Source of the DNA: Bacteroidales bacterium M7
Lineage (GTDB): Bacteria; Bacteroidota; Bacteroidia; Bacteroidales; Muribaculaceae
Assembly (NCBI GenBank): GCA_001689515.1
Contig: LUJR01000035.1
Span: 1-64,000, forward strand
Reading direction: 5' to 3'
Length of the DNA stretch: 64,000 bases
In this document: positions 14,793 through 21,793 of the stretch, one piece after another
Position numbering within the stretch: the stretch's first letter is position 1
Layout: every line of letters starts with the position of its first letter
Made by a program: the position numbers and the translations under genes
The notes under the pieces: generated by a model
What the model saw: only the letters and a program-made list of their open reading frames with translations
What the model was told of the DNA's origin: nothing
Databases searched by the model: none

Positions 14793-15124
14793 CATTCTCT
14801 GAATTCTACGAGCCTCCCTTTTGGTCCGACGGCGTTTTCATCTGGAGTAACAATGGCAATATGTCCTTAATGGCAAATCAGCTCTCGGAACGTTCAGATT
14901 CGATACTCCAGCGCACATGTGAAATCCTAAATGGAACTGCCAAGCCACAGAAAGTTCCGTCCCTCGAATATATAGGCCCGGATATACTTCTCAACGGAAG
15001 TGTGTTCCTTACAGTCAGAGGTTGGGGCACGCTGGCAGGGGCATTTGGACTTTCAGTTGATGCAGCGAACAAGGTTCAAGATGAGTTTGGCGCGTGGGTT
15101 ATTCAAAAACTCAAAGGCTTATGA
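14789..15124 (+). CDS. hypothetical protein
   Basis: 111 aa. It contains a Trp-rich start (FYEPPFWSDGVFIWSNNGN) and a later glycine-rich strand pair (LTVRGWGTLAGAFGLSVDAA). No catalytic motif seen. It overlaps both neighbours by four bases. Confidence 0.6.
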   Translation: MTFSEFYEPPFWSDGVFIWSNNGNMSLMANQLSERSDSILQRTCEILNGTAKPQKVPSLEYIGPDILLNGSVFLTVRGWGTLAGAFGLSVDAANKVQDEFGAWVIQKLKGL

Positions 15125-15300
15125 TACAGCTTTCCAATACTGATGCAGAAAGGGTGTGCCGTCATTTGAATGAAATATTTCAGTCGAGGAAGACGAGGCG
15201 CGACGGAGGCTTGCGAGAGATAAACGAAACGAGAATGCTCGGTTTGCTACTGGAGAAAATCAACAAGAAACTAAATAAAGAATGCCCTAATCGGCAATAA
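15121..15300 (+). CDS. hypothetical small basic protein
   Basis: 59 aa from the ATG at 15121, overlapping the previous stop. Basic and helical (ERVCRHLNEIFQSRKTRRDG; LLLEKINKKLNKE), possibly nucleic-acid binding. Not recognised. Confidence 0.5.
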   Translation: MIQLSNTDAERVCRHLNEIFQSRKTRRDGGLREINETRMLGLLLEKINKKLNKECPNRQ

Positions 15301-15304
15301 ATCA

Positions 15305-15559
15305 ATGCCAAATAGAAGTAAAGACAGTCTGCGGTCCTGCGTGATAGACGAACTAATCACTGCTGATAACTGGTTTACCATCGTCAAAGACGAAGAAAAG
15401 GTTAAACTGTTTTCCTGCACCACTCCACAAATACTCAAGTCATCAATCGTGACCCTGATGCTTCAGGAAGAGCAATATGCCTCTCTTTTTGTAGATGCCG
15501 TCGGAGAATATGTCAAACGACAGCGGTCGATAGATCTTCTCAGAATATCTAAAAACTAA
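15305..15559 (+). CDS. hypothetical protein
   Basis: 84 aa, mixed helices and strands (ELITADNWFTIVKDEEKVKL; SLFVDAVGEYVKRQRSIDLL). It lies 4 bp after the previous gene and 5 bp before the radical-SAM gene, in the same transcript. Not recognised. Confidence 0.55.
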   Translation: MPNRSKDSLRSCVIDELITADNWFTIVKDEEKVKLFSCTTPQILKSSIVTLMLQEEQYASLFVDAVGEYVKRQRSIDLLRISKN

Positions 15560-15564
15560 ATACA

Positions 15565-16377
15565 ATGAGTTTCAAAGGAAAAGCAATATATAATCCCACC
15601 GGCAAGGCTGCCGAATACGCTCCGTGGGCATGCAACTTTTACAATGGCTGCTCGAATGATTGCAACTATTGTTATTGCAAACGGGGCGTAATGAGCCATG
15701 TCTGGAGTCCGGCTCCAACATTGAAGAAGTGCTTCAAAGATGAGGAACATGCAACAGATGTGTTTATCGCGGAAATGGAAAAGAATATCGACCAACTCAA
15801 GAAGTATGGTCTGTTCTTTTCATTTACCACTGATCCTATGCTTCCTGAAACATTGGATTTCCATATGAACGCTATCTGTCTAGCCATAAATCATAATGTA
15901 CCCGTACAAATCCTTACGAAAAGAGCGGATTTCCTGCATTATTGGCTGTTCGATGAAAACCAAATCATTCATCCCGAGAAAAAGAAACTGATCGCGGTCG
16001 GATTCACTCTTACCGGGTGTGATGAAGAAGAGCCTAAAGCATCGCTCAATGTTGACCGGGTAAAGGCTATGCTTGAATTGCACAAGCGAGGATTTAAGAC
16101 TTTCGCAAGCATAGAGCCGGTAATATCAGTGCAGGCATCTTATGCAATGATCAATGCCGTGTCAGGTTGGTGTGATCTCATTAAAGTTGGCTTGTTGAGT
16201 GGTGGAAAACGAACCTACAAGCCCGGCGAGATTCAATTCCTCTTTGAAATGCTGAAAGCCGATACTCGTGGAAGTAAATTCTACATCAAGGACAGCATGG
16301 TGGAATATCTCAATCTTGACCGTGAAAAGTTGCCTCACCATTTCGTAAACCAGGATTATAACATTTTCAAGCAATGA
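15565..16377 (+). CDS. radical SAM enzyme (SplB-like)
   Basis: 270 aa. The CxxxCxxC iron-sulfur motif is C29-SND-C33-NY-C36 within NGCSNDCNYCYCKRG, resembling the spore photoproduct lyase/SplB-type and related phage radical-SAM proteins. Later strands (FFSFTTDPMLP, VQILTKRADF, AVGFTLTGCDEEE, FASIEPVISV) follow the radical-SAM barrel order, and GLLSGGKR may contact SAM. The substrate is unknown; DNA or nucleotide repair/modification is a reasonable guess in a phage. A four-base overlap links it to the next membrane protein gene. Confidence 0.75.
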   Translation: MSFKGKAIYNPTGKAAEYAPWACNFYNGCSNDCNYCYCKRGVMSHVWSPAPTLKKCFKDEEHATDVFIAEMEKNIDQLKKYGLFFSFTTDPMLPETLDFHMNAICLAINHNVPVQILTKRADFLHYWLFDENQIIHPEKKKLIAVGFTLTGCDEEEPKASLNVDRVKAMLELHKRGFKTFASIEPVISVQASYAMINAVSGWCDLIKVGLLSGGKRTYKPGEIQFLFEMLKADTRGSKFYIKDSMVEYLNLDREKLPHHFVNQDYNIFKQ

Positions 16378-16559
16378 AAAGAAAACCCAAAATACAGATA
16401 CGGTTCGGCAAAATACTTGCGGCCGTGCAGTCATTCATATTCTCGCCATTCTTGATGTTCTTTGTGTTTCTTGGAACAATCAGCAATAGTGTTCTGACCG
16501 GCTGGGAAAGATACCGACACTGGCTGTGCAATAAAATAGACAATCCCAAAAAGAAATAA
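16374..16559 (+). CDS. small single-span membrane protein
   Basis: 61 aa: basic N-terminus (MKRKPKIQIRFGK), one hydrophobic segment (about 19-42, SFIFSPFLMFFVFLGTI), then a basic tail ending NPKKK. The N-terminus is probably cytoplasmic. It overlaps the radical-SAM gene (ATGA). Holin-like size, but placement among early accessory genes makes a membrane-associated host-takeover or exclusion role as likely. Confidence 0.55.
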   Translation: MKRKPKIQIRFGKILAAVQSFIFSPFLMFFVFLGTISNSVLTGWERYRHWLCNKIDNPKKK

Positions 16560-16561
16560 CT

Positions 16562-17002
16562 ATGGAAAAGATAGTCCAACTCCGAGAGTACGAATATAAC
16601 GCTCTTAAGGAAAAGGCTGATATGAATCAGGCTGCCATCGACAAGGCTATGGAGAAGGAAATAAAGAAATCCTGCAACGTTACGATTGAACTTGAAATGA
16701 ACGTTGGCCGGGATTGGAACGATGTATTTTCCATCAAACCCTATGTCGCTGTATCGTCAGGAAGTTACAATCCCTATAACTCTATCGAGCCACCGAAGGT
16801 TCTCTCCTACGAGGCTTGCAAAAAACTTGCTGTGCGCATACAACGTTGGATGGCTGAAACTGTGGAAAAACGCTATGGCTTCAGCATAGAGCAGGTAAAT
16901 AAATACCGCCGAGCGAACGAGAACCGGTGGAAGTGGAACACCCTCTTTCTGATTCTATCCTTATCTGGGTGGCTTGTGGCCCTCTTTATGATTTTCAAGT
17001 AA
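16562..17002 (+). CDS. tail-anchored membrane protein
   Basis: 146 aa. The N-terminal part is a charged helix (EKIVQLREYEYNALKEKADM), the middle has strands (VTIELEMNVGRDWNDVFSIK), and the last 22 residues (NTLFLILSLSGWLVALFMIF) form a membrane anchor with one Lys after it. This predicts a cytoplasmic protein held at the inner membrane. The stop shares a base with the next ATG. Not recognised. Confidence 0.6.
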   Translation: MEKIVQLREYEYNALKEKADMNQAAIDKAMEKEIKKSCNVTIELEMNVGRDWNDVFSIKPYVAVSSGSYNPYNSIEPPKVLSYEACKKLAVRIQRWMAETVEKRYGFSIEQVNKYRRANENRWKWNTLFLILSLSGWLVALFMIFK

Positions 17003-17289
17003 TGGCTCAGATTATCGAAAATCCAGCCGGGTTCAAGGTCATAGAGATATCGAGAAGCGAACTTGTAGGCAAACTCGGCCACATGGGCGCAGTGGGTATT
17101 TGTGACTATTGTTCTGCGATGCCTACGAATGGATTCTATGTGGCTGTTCTGGACCAATGGTATTGCCCGGAATGTTACAACCGATTCATACAAGAGAATC
17201 AACCAGATCCAAATGACGATTGGTTTGAAAACATTCGCTTTGCTTGGTTCAGAAAACTATTCAATCTATCATCCAAACCACACGAATAA
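17002..17289 (+). CDS. zinc-ribbon-like small protein
   Basis: 95 aa from the ATG at 17002, which overlaps the previous stop. Two CxxC pairs (ICDYCSA near 33-39 and WYCPECYN near 53-60) form a treble-clef/zinc-ribbon-like site. The C-terminus is helical with aromatics (FENIRFAWFRKLF). Possibly nucleic-acid or protein binding; family not recognised. Confidence 0.6.
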   Translation: MAQIIENPAGFKVIEISRSELVGKLGHMGAVGICDYCSAMPTNGFYVAVLDQWYCPECYNRFIQENQPDPNDDWFENIRFAWFRKLFNLSSKPHE

Positions 17290-18152
17290 TGGAAACAGAC
17301 GAACTTATATCGACCCTTGGTGTCGGTTACATCGACGAAATGCTTCAAGAGTATGAGCATGACTGTCAATGGTTACAGCAAATAAAGGCTGATCTGGGAC
17401 AGCAATCAAGGAATATGCTCAATAAAGCGAACGCCACATTACGCTGCGCAATGAACGACCTGAAGATGCTTCAAGAAACAATACTTAAAGAGCATCAGAC
17501 AAATAACAACCCCAAAAAAGAACATATGAAACAGTACACTGGAACAAAGACGGTCAAGGCAGAGCCGATGACCTACGGAGAGGCATACAAGCGTGGCCTT
17601 ATCCGAGAAAACGCCTATGTCGAGGAATATTCCGACAACAAAGGCTACCATGTAGTTTACCCTGACAACTACGAGTCGTGGTCGCCGGCAGAAGTATTTG
17701 AGGACGCTTACAAGGTGTCTGAAACACCACTCGACCGACTCAATATCGAGCTCTCTGATCTTAATCTGAAACGTAAGAAACTCAGAAATTTCATATACTT
17801 CCAGAACGACGGCAAAGACTTTCAGGCTCTCCCACTCGGAACTCGTGCTTTCCTTGTCGCTCAACTCGACACTATGGAGGCGTACTTCAATCTTGCAGCC
17901 CTTCGCCAATCCTGTATGGAGGGGAACGAAGAGTGTCGGCCTTCAGGTCTCTCATTCGAGCAAATCCTGCCTATGCTCCGCGAAGGCTTCTCTATCCGTC
18001 GTAGCAGATGGAATGGTAAAAGTCTCATGGTGTTCAAGCAAGTGCCGGCCCACATCACGTCTGAAAAAATACCGAATATGCAGTCGCTCCCGGAGGAAGC
18101 AAAGCGTCATATCCTCGCCGCCGGCGACCACATAGACTATGTTGCGCAGTGA
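17289..18152 (+). CDS. protein with interrupted Tad2/DUF2829-like C-terminal domain
   Basis: 287 aa to the TGA at 18150-18152. N-terminal helices (about 1-80), a middle domain with AYVEEYSDNKGYHVVYPDNY (about 110-129), and from about 223 a segment LSFEQILPMLREGFSIRRSR then WNGKSLMVFKQVP and DHIDYVAQ that matches the DUF2829 fold (the family of the Thoeris anti-defence protein Tad2). The domain is cut short by TGA, but the same frame stays open for 29 further codons (LIFNLDTGRADSWTPSIADV then FANDWELVM, TAA 18240-18242), exactly the missing end of the domain. So this is one gene of 316 codons, 17289-18242, broken by one stop codon, or read through. Confidence 0.65.
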   Translation: METDELISTLGVGYIDEMLQEYEHDCQWLQQIKADLGQQSRNMLNKANATLRCAMNDLKMLQETILKEHQTNNNPKKEHMKQYTGTKTVKAEPMTYGEAYKRGLIRENAYVEEYSDNKGYHVVYPDNYESWSPAEVFEDAYKVSETPLDRLNIELSDLNLKRKKLRNFIYFQNDGKDFQALPLGTRAFLVAQLDTMEAYFNLAALRQSCMEGNEECRPSGLSFEQILPMLREGFSIRRSRWNGKSLMVFKQVPAHITSEKIPNMQSLPEEAKRHILAAGDHIDYVAQ

Positions 18153-18245
18153 CTCATTTTCAATCTTGATACTGGACGAGCCGATTCGTGGACTCCCTCA
18201 ATTGCCGACGTATTTGCTAACGACTGGGAACTGGTGATGTAAGTA

Positions 18246-18428
18246 ATGTCAAAACCTCTCTGTACAGCAGCACATTGTCTAATCTATCGCCTGCGGAAGA
18301 AAGGAATACGTGTAAATACCAAAGAGCGCGTAATCTTTCTCCCGTATGGCGAGAAGATTAGTGATTATGTGCAGATAGAGCGCTTACACCGTGAATTCTA
18401 TCTGAATGTGCAGTATATAATAACATAG
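18246..18428 (+). CDS. hypothetical small protein
   Basis: 60 aa, basic N-terminal half (LIYRLRKKGIRVNTKERVIF) with strand/helix alternation. It begins 4 bp after the downstream TAA of the interrupted gene and 2 bp before the clamp-like gene. Not recognised. Confidence 0.5.
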   Translation: MSKPLCTAAHCLIYRLRKKGIRVNTKERVIFLPYGEKISDYVQIERLHREFYLNVQYIIT

Positions 18429-18430
18429 AG

Positions 18431-18922
18431 ATGCAAAACGAGAAACTATTCTTCTCCCGGTTCGTATATAATGGGGAGTTTATAAATAGGGCTTGCTTGA
18501 AAGAACCTTTTGAGCGTAACGGTTTTATTTATGCTTCAGACGCGAGGATTATGGTGCGAGTTGAAAAATGTCTTTGCGAAGATTCTTATAATCATCAAGG
18601 CGGCCCGGAAAAATTGCCATCATTTCCAGCACCGGAGAGTAATTACAAACTTGACTTAAAGGAACTCATAGAAGTATTAAAGAGCATACCACAGTACGAA
18701 ACCGTTGCTGTTTCAGGGAAGGAAGCAGAATGCGACGAATGTGAGGGCCGCGGAGAAGTCGAATGGACTTATGAGGACTCCAATGGTGAAGAGCATTTTG
18801 ACTACTTTGATTGCCCCATATGTGATGGCAAGGAAAAGTCAAAACCAAGGAATACGAGCGTGAAGAACGTGCCATTGCGATTAACGGAACATCATTTAAT
18901 GCCGGATTACTTCAGACAATAG
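18431..18922 (+). CDS. clamp-like protein with zinc-finger insert, N-terminal part (frameshifted)
   Basis: 163 aa as read, but residues after about 134 are out of frame. The N-terminal region (NGFIYASDARIMVRVEKCLC, 31-50) resembles the 'ATDGHRL' segment of DNA polymerase III beta clamps and the clamp-like protein at 45887. A DnaJ-type Cys insert (CDECEGRGEVEW ... DCPICDG, about 99-134) follows. A -1 shift at 18832-18840 restores a long conserved-looking C-terminus to 19083. I infer a sliding-clamp-like protein; the frameshift is either mutation, assembly error or recoding. Confidence 0.5.
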   Translation: MQNEKLFFSRFVYNGEFINRACLKEPFERNGFIYASDARIMVRVEKCLCEDSYNHQGGPEKLPSFPAPESNYKLDLKELIEVLKSIPQYETVAVSGKEAECDECEGRGEVEWTYEDSNGEEHFDYFDCPICDGKEKSKPRNTSVKNVPLRLTEHHLMPDYFRQ

Positions 18923-19083
18923 CTGAGGCCATGAACGACATTGGATTGTCTTATAGCGTAATAGCATATCAGGCCAAGGATTCACGCCCTATGTTGATTC
19001 AGCTTAAGAAAGGTATTGATGTCATTATCATGCCGTGCATTGGCGTAGAGCCGTGTCGGGAGTTGCACTTGAAGCAAGAATAG
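18832..19083 (+). pseudogene. C-terminal part of the frameshifted clamp-like gene
   Basis: In the -1 frame from 18832 the sequence reads 83 codons to TAG 19081-19083: VKTKEYEREERAIAINGTSF, then GLLQTIAEAMNDIGLSYSVI and a strand ending IDVIIMP. The strand with SRPMLIQL and the final IIMP recall the end of beta-clamp domains. It has no start of its own, so it is the continuation of the 18431 gene. The junction DNA is GGCAAGGAAAAGTC; one missing G would explain the break, and an AAG-AAA slip cannot be excluded. Confidence 0.55.
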
Positions 19084-19085
19084 TT

Positions 19086-19484
19086 ATGATCCTGCATCGT
19101 TTTTGCTCCAAAGAGGAATTTGAAGCCTATCAGCGTGGCGAAGTTCTTGTCAACGAAACTAACCATAGTCTTCATAGAGGAAACGCTTCGACATCGATAG
19201 GCTTTTGCTTTTTTGTAGAAGACCCGGACGAGGCTATTCACATGTTGTCGGGAATAGTTGACCTTGATTATTGCATTACAGTGAAAGTTGATGAATCCTT
19301 TGTGATGAAATCGACTGGCAGGTATGGGAATCGCCAGCTTAATGCGGTGGAAATAAGGCAAGAGTATTGCACCACTAATTACGACAACAAGCGGTTCCGT
19401 TTGGTTGAGGCAACGACCAAGTATTCTACTTATGCGCCTAACCACCGTGACCTGAAAAAGATGTTTCCATTCTTGTTTGTCTAA
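19086..19484 (+). CDS. hypothetical protein with HRFCSKEEF start
   Basis: 132 aa from the ATG at 19086. A starting pattern MILHRFCSKEEFEAYQRGEV, then NETNH and a TSIGFCFFVEDPDEAIHMLSG segment, is a familiar layout in Bacteroidales phage proteins; the H-R, T-S-x-G-F-C-F-F and later R-Y pattern is loosely like ADP-ribosyltransferase-type folds, but I cannot confirm catalytic residues. The following gap holds a CCCC-TCGAATTC-GGGG hairpin near 19486-19502. Confidence 0.55.
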   Translation: MILHRFCSKEEFEAYQRGEVLVNETNHSLHRGNASTSIGFCFFVEDPDEAIHMLSGIVDLDYCITVKVDESFVMKSTGRYGNRQLNAVEIRQEYCTTNYDNKRFRLVEATTKYSTYAPNHRDLKKMFPFLFV

Positions 19485-19533
19485 ACCCCTCGAATTCGGG
19501 GGAATTAAAAAAATAACAACCTGATTTACAACT

Positions 19534-20289
19534 ATGGCTAACAACCGGAAATGGACTCAAAATGAGATTGATGAACTTCGCCGGCTGAGATCTTTGGGAA
19601 TGGAGTGGAGCGAAATAGCGGTAAGACTTGGTCGCACACGTAAAGCCGTAGAGCATAAAATATACAATAAACCGATAAGAAAGGTCGCAACGCGCGGTCG
19701 GCAATTAACCGAAAAAGAGCTGACTTGGGTTATCCGCCATTACAAACACACAAAGAACGATGAGATAATGGAGAAATTAGGGATTAGCCATTCTTCATTG
19801 CATAGGATAGCGAGGGAGCATGGATTAACCAAATCTCGACAGTTTATGAAGAAAACACAAGATGAAGCACAGGTGGCCGCAGCCGAAAGTCATCGTAGAA
19901 ATGGCACCTATCCCCCAAAAGGTTTTAGAATTCCAGGAAGCGAGAATAACGGCTTCAAAAAAGGACAAAGCAATAAGGAACGCCTATCTCCCAAAAGATA
20001 TGCTGAAATGCAGGAAAAGCGGCGTGCGTCCTGGCGCGAAACTTATAATCGAGATAAGAGAAGAACTCTTTCGTGGGGTTTTGAACAGCGCACTAAATTC
20101 CGCTTTGTAAAACAGACCAAAAGTAAACTGTGCTATCGCTACAATCTTCGCAAGAAAGGATATATCGAATCTCCGGAAGACCACAATCTTTATTTCTATC
20201 CATCAGAGGAAATGCGCCGTCCAATTATGGAGAGCCACGCAACTAAGTATGGAATAAGATTTAAACAATTAAGCAATCCAAAACTATGA
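19534..20289 (+). CDS. Myb/homeodomain-like HTH protein
   Basis: 251 aa. Residues about 5-45 (KWTQNEIDELRRLRSLGMEW, AVRLGRTRKAVEHKI) form a SANT/Myb-like helix-turn-helix, and a second HTH (LTWVIRHYKHTKNDEIMEKL, ISHSSLHRIAREHGL) follows at about 63-98. The central region is basic with GFRIPGSENNGFKKGQ, typical of linkers in homing-type or phage DNA-binding proteins. The C-terminal part is strand-rich. No HNH or GIY-YIG nuclease motif is visible. It overlaps the next gene (ATGA). Confidence 0.65.
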   Translation: MANNRKWTQNEIDELRRLRSLGMEWSEIAVRLGRTRKAVEHKIYNKPIRKVATRGRQLTEKELTWVIRHYKHTKNDEIMEKLGISHSSLHRIAREHGLTKSRQFMKKTQDEAQVAAAESHRRNGTYPPKGFRIPGSENNGFKKGQSNKERLSPKRYAEMQEKRRASWRETYNRDKRRTLSWGFEQRTKFRFVKQTKSKLCYRYNLRKKGYIESPEDHNLYFYPSEEMRRPIMESHATKYGIRFKQLSNPKL

Positions 20290-20762
20290 GCAAAACAAAA
20301 TCACTTCACTACGATATGTGCTGTGAAGCCGCTAAAATACTTCATAGGAGTGGACTTGATGGCACCAATCCACACAAGTACGTCGCAGTAGAACTTATCA
20401 CATACGGACGAGAGGACGCTGATGTATGGGGCACGAATGGTGCTTCCACTACACTCGTTGAGGTTAAAACCTCTCGTGCAGATTTCCTAAAAGACCGAGA
20501 GAAACAGCATCGTAAAGATCCAATCTCCGGAATGGGTAATTTCAGATGGTACTATGCTCTCGAAGGTATCATAAAGGAAACCGAATTGCCGGAAAACTGG
20601 GGATTGGTGGAAGCCGATGAATCGGGTAAGATGGTGCGACTTGTACGCATCGCCTCTTATCAGGAAAGCACCTCCTTGTCATCAATATCAATTCTTTGCT
20701 CTATAATGCGCAGGGAAGGGATCAAGGGACAAGTATTCAACTATAGAAAGAAAAAACTGTAA
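20286..20762 (+). CDS. MmcB-like PD-(D/E)XK nuclease
   Basis: 158 aa. E36, D46 (in REDADVWG) and E59-V-K61 (in TTLVEVKTSRADF) give the E...D...ExK catalytic constellation of MmcB/repair-type PD-(D/E)XK nucleases; the following F-x-x-D-x-x-K helix is also typical. Similar phage proteins are often mis-annotated. The stop overlaps the next ATG (TAATG), so its small neighbour is translationally coupled. Confidence 0.75.
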   Translation: MSKTKSLHYDMCCEAAKILHRSGLDGTNPHKYVAVELITYGREDADVWGTNGASTTLVEVKTSRADFLKDREKQHRKDPISGMGNFRWYYALEGIIKETELPENWGLVEADESGKMVRLVRIASYQESTSLSSISILCSIMRREGIKGQVFNYRKKKL

Positions 20763-20995
20763 TGTCACCTGACGGAAATGGTATTGTCGAGATTGCTGTA
20801 AATAAGCAAGTCAAAGAACGAGGGTTTAACTGTATGCAGTTGATTCGCTTCCTTACGGATAAGGACGTGAAGGATTGGAACAAATGGCACGAAGCTCATA
20901 TATTGGCCGCCAATGGGCAGTGTGAGTTTGCGGCTGTTTGCCCTGTGTATGCAAGAACCACCAAAAATAGACCTATTCAACTTAAACTTTTCTGA
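20762..20995 (+). CDS. small protein ending in a clamp-binding-like motif
   Basis: 77 aa from the TAATG start; an internal Met25 could also serve. The body has MQLIRFLTDKDVKDWNKW and two cysteines (QCEFAAVCPVYAR). The last residues are IQLKLF, matching the QL(S/D)LF consensus for binding the bacterial sliding clamp, exposed at the very C-terminus. This suggests recruitment to the replisome together with the coupled nuclease. Confidence 0.6.
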   Translation: MSPDGNGIVEIAVNKQVKERGFNCMQLIRFLTDKDVKDWNKWHEAHILAANGQCEFAAVCPVYARTTKNRPIQLKLF

Positions 20996-20996
20996 A

Positions 20997-21209
20997 ATGA
21001 GCATAAAAGACCAAATTCATTCATCGCATGTCCTGAGCGTATTAGTCGCGCTCGGTATAGTCTTGGTTGCCGGAGGTTGTTCAAGTTCCAAAGCAATCCC
21101 CACTCCAGGCAGTTCCGATGTTAGTTATAGGCTCCCGGCTATACACAAACATACACACGAACAGTTATTGCGCAAGCAGAAGCAATTATTTGAAGAAAGC
21201 AAGCAATGA
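20997..21209 (+). CDS. small lipoprotein
   Basis: 70 aa from the ATG at 20997. A signal region (HVLSVLVALGIVLVAGGC) ends in lipobox VAGGC, with lipidation expected at Cys28; the SSSK after it lacks acidic residues. The mature part is about 43 residues, basic and helical (HKHTHEQLLRKQKQLFEES). In a phage this could be an Rz1-like spanin or a superinfection-exclusion lipoprotein; it lies far from any lysis gene seen here, which favours exclusion. It overlaps the ASCH gene by four bases. Confidence 0.65.
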   Translation: MSIKDQIHSSHVLSVLVALGIVLVAGGCSSSKAIPTPGSSDVSYRLPAIHKHTHEQLLRKQKQLFEESKQ

Positions 21210-21598
21210 AAGCGTTGACAGTAAAGCAACCTTGGGCCGGTTTAATTGTCGCGGGCGGCAAGGATATTGAGAACCGCACATGGAGAACGTCGTACCGGGG
21301 AAGAGTGTTAATTCACGCAGCGAAAACTCCAGTGCCTTATGCTGAGATACGGGATTGCTACCCTCTTCCAGTAGCACGTACTGCGCTTCTCTATAATTCC
21401 AGTAATAGGGCCTTATATCCCACTTCCGCGATTATAGGTAGTGTAGAGATTGTCGATTGTGTTCAAAACCACCCATCAGAATGGGCCGAGAAAGGTGTTT
21501 GGAACTGGGTTCTTGCCAATCCCATTAAGTTTGACAAACCAATCGAAAATGTAAAAGGCAAACTCTCTTTATGGGAGTATTGCGAAGAAATTCAATAA
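21206..21598 (+). CDS. ASCH/PUA-like domain protein
   Basis: 130 aa. The start MKALTVKQPWAGLIVAGGKD, then ENRTWRTSYRGRVLIHAAK and a late KLSLWEYCEE helix, are diagnostic of ASCH domains, which bind RNA or modified bases. Phage ASCH proteins are often found beside nucleases or modification enzymes. Length is normal for a complete single domain. Confidence 0.8.
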   Translation: MKALTVKQPWAGLIVAGGKDIENRTWRTSYRGRVLIHAAKTPVPYAEIRDCYPLPVARTALLYNSSNRALYPTSAIIGSVEIVDCVQNHPSEWAEKGVWNWVLANPIKFDKPIENVKGKLSLWEYCEEIQ

Positions 21599-21793
21599 CA
21601 TAAGCCGACACACCCCGCAGCAAATGGTACGTTCGCACTTGACCTGGAGATTCCGCCACATCGCATAGACAGGAACCAGAGCCTATCGCATAAGTTACCA
21701 CTACCCCGGCGGTTCAGCACGAGATGCACATGGGGTTTCGACGGCCGCGAAAAGCGAAACGGCGGGTCATCGGCTTTTAATAGCATACCAAAC
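21599..21793 (+). other. 195-bp gap, GC-rich, possibly structured RNA
   Basis: No credible gene starts here. The gap stays open in the frame shared by the ASCH gene and the radical-SAM gene for 65 codons but contains no in-frame ATG. It is richer in G+C than its surroundings and holds self-complementary stretches (for example GGCCGCG...GCGAAACGGC near 21742-21766). It may be a structured leader of the radical-SAM gene or a decayed coding stretch. Confidence 0.35.

Noticed and set aside
16374..16559. Holin assignment for the small membrane protein
   Set aside because: No endolysin or spanin lies nearby and the gene is in an early accessory operon, so size alone is not enough.
19486..19502. 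Terminator after the 19086 gene
   Set aside because: The CCCC/GGGG hairpin is not followed by a T run on either strand.
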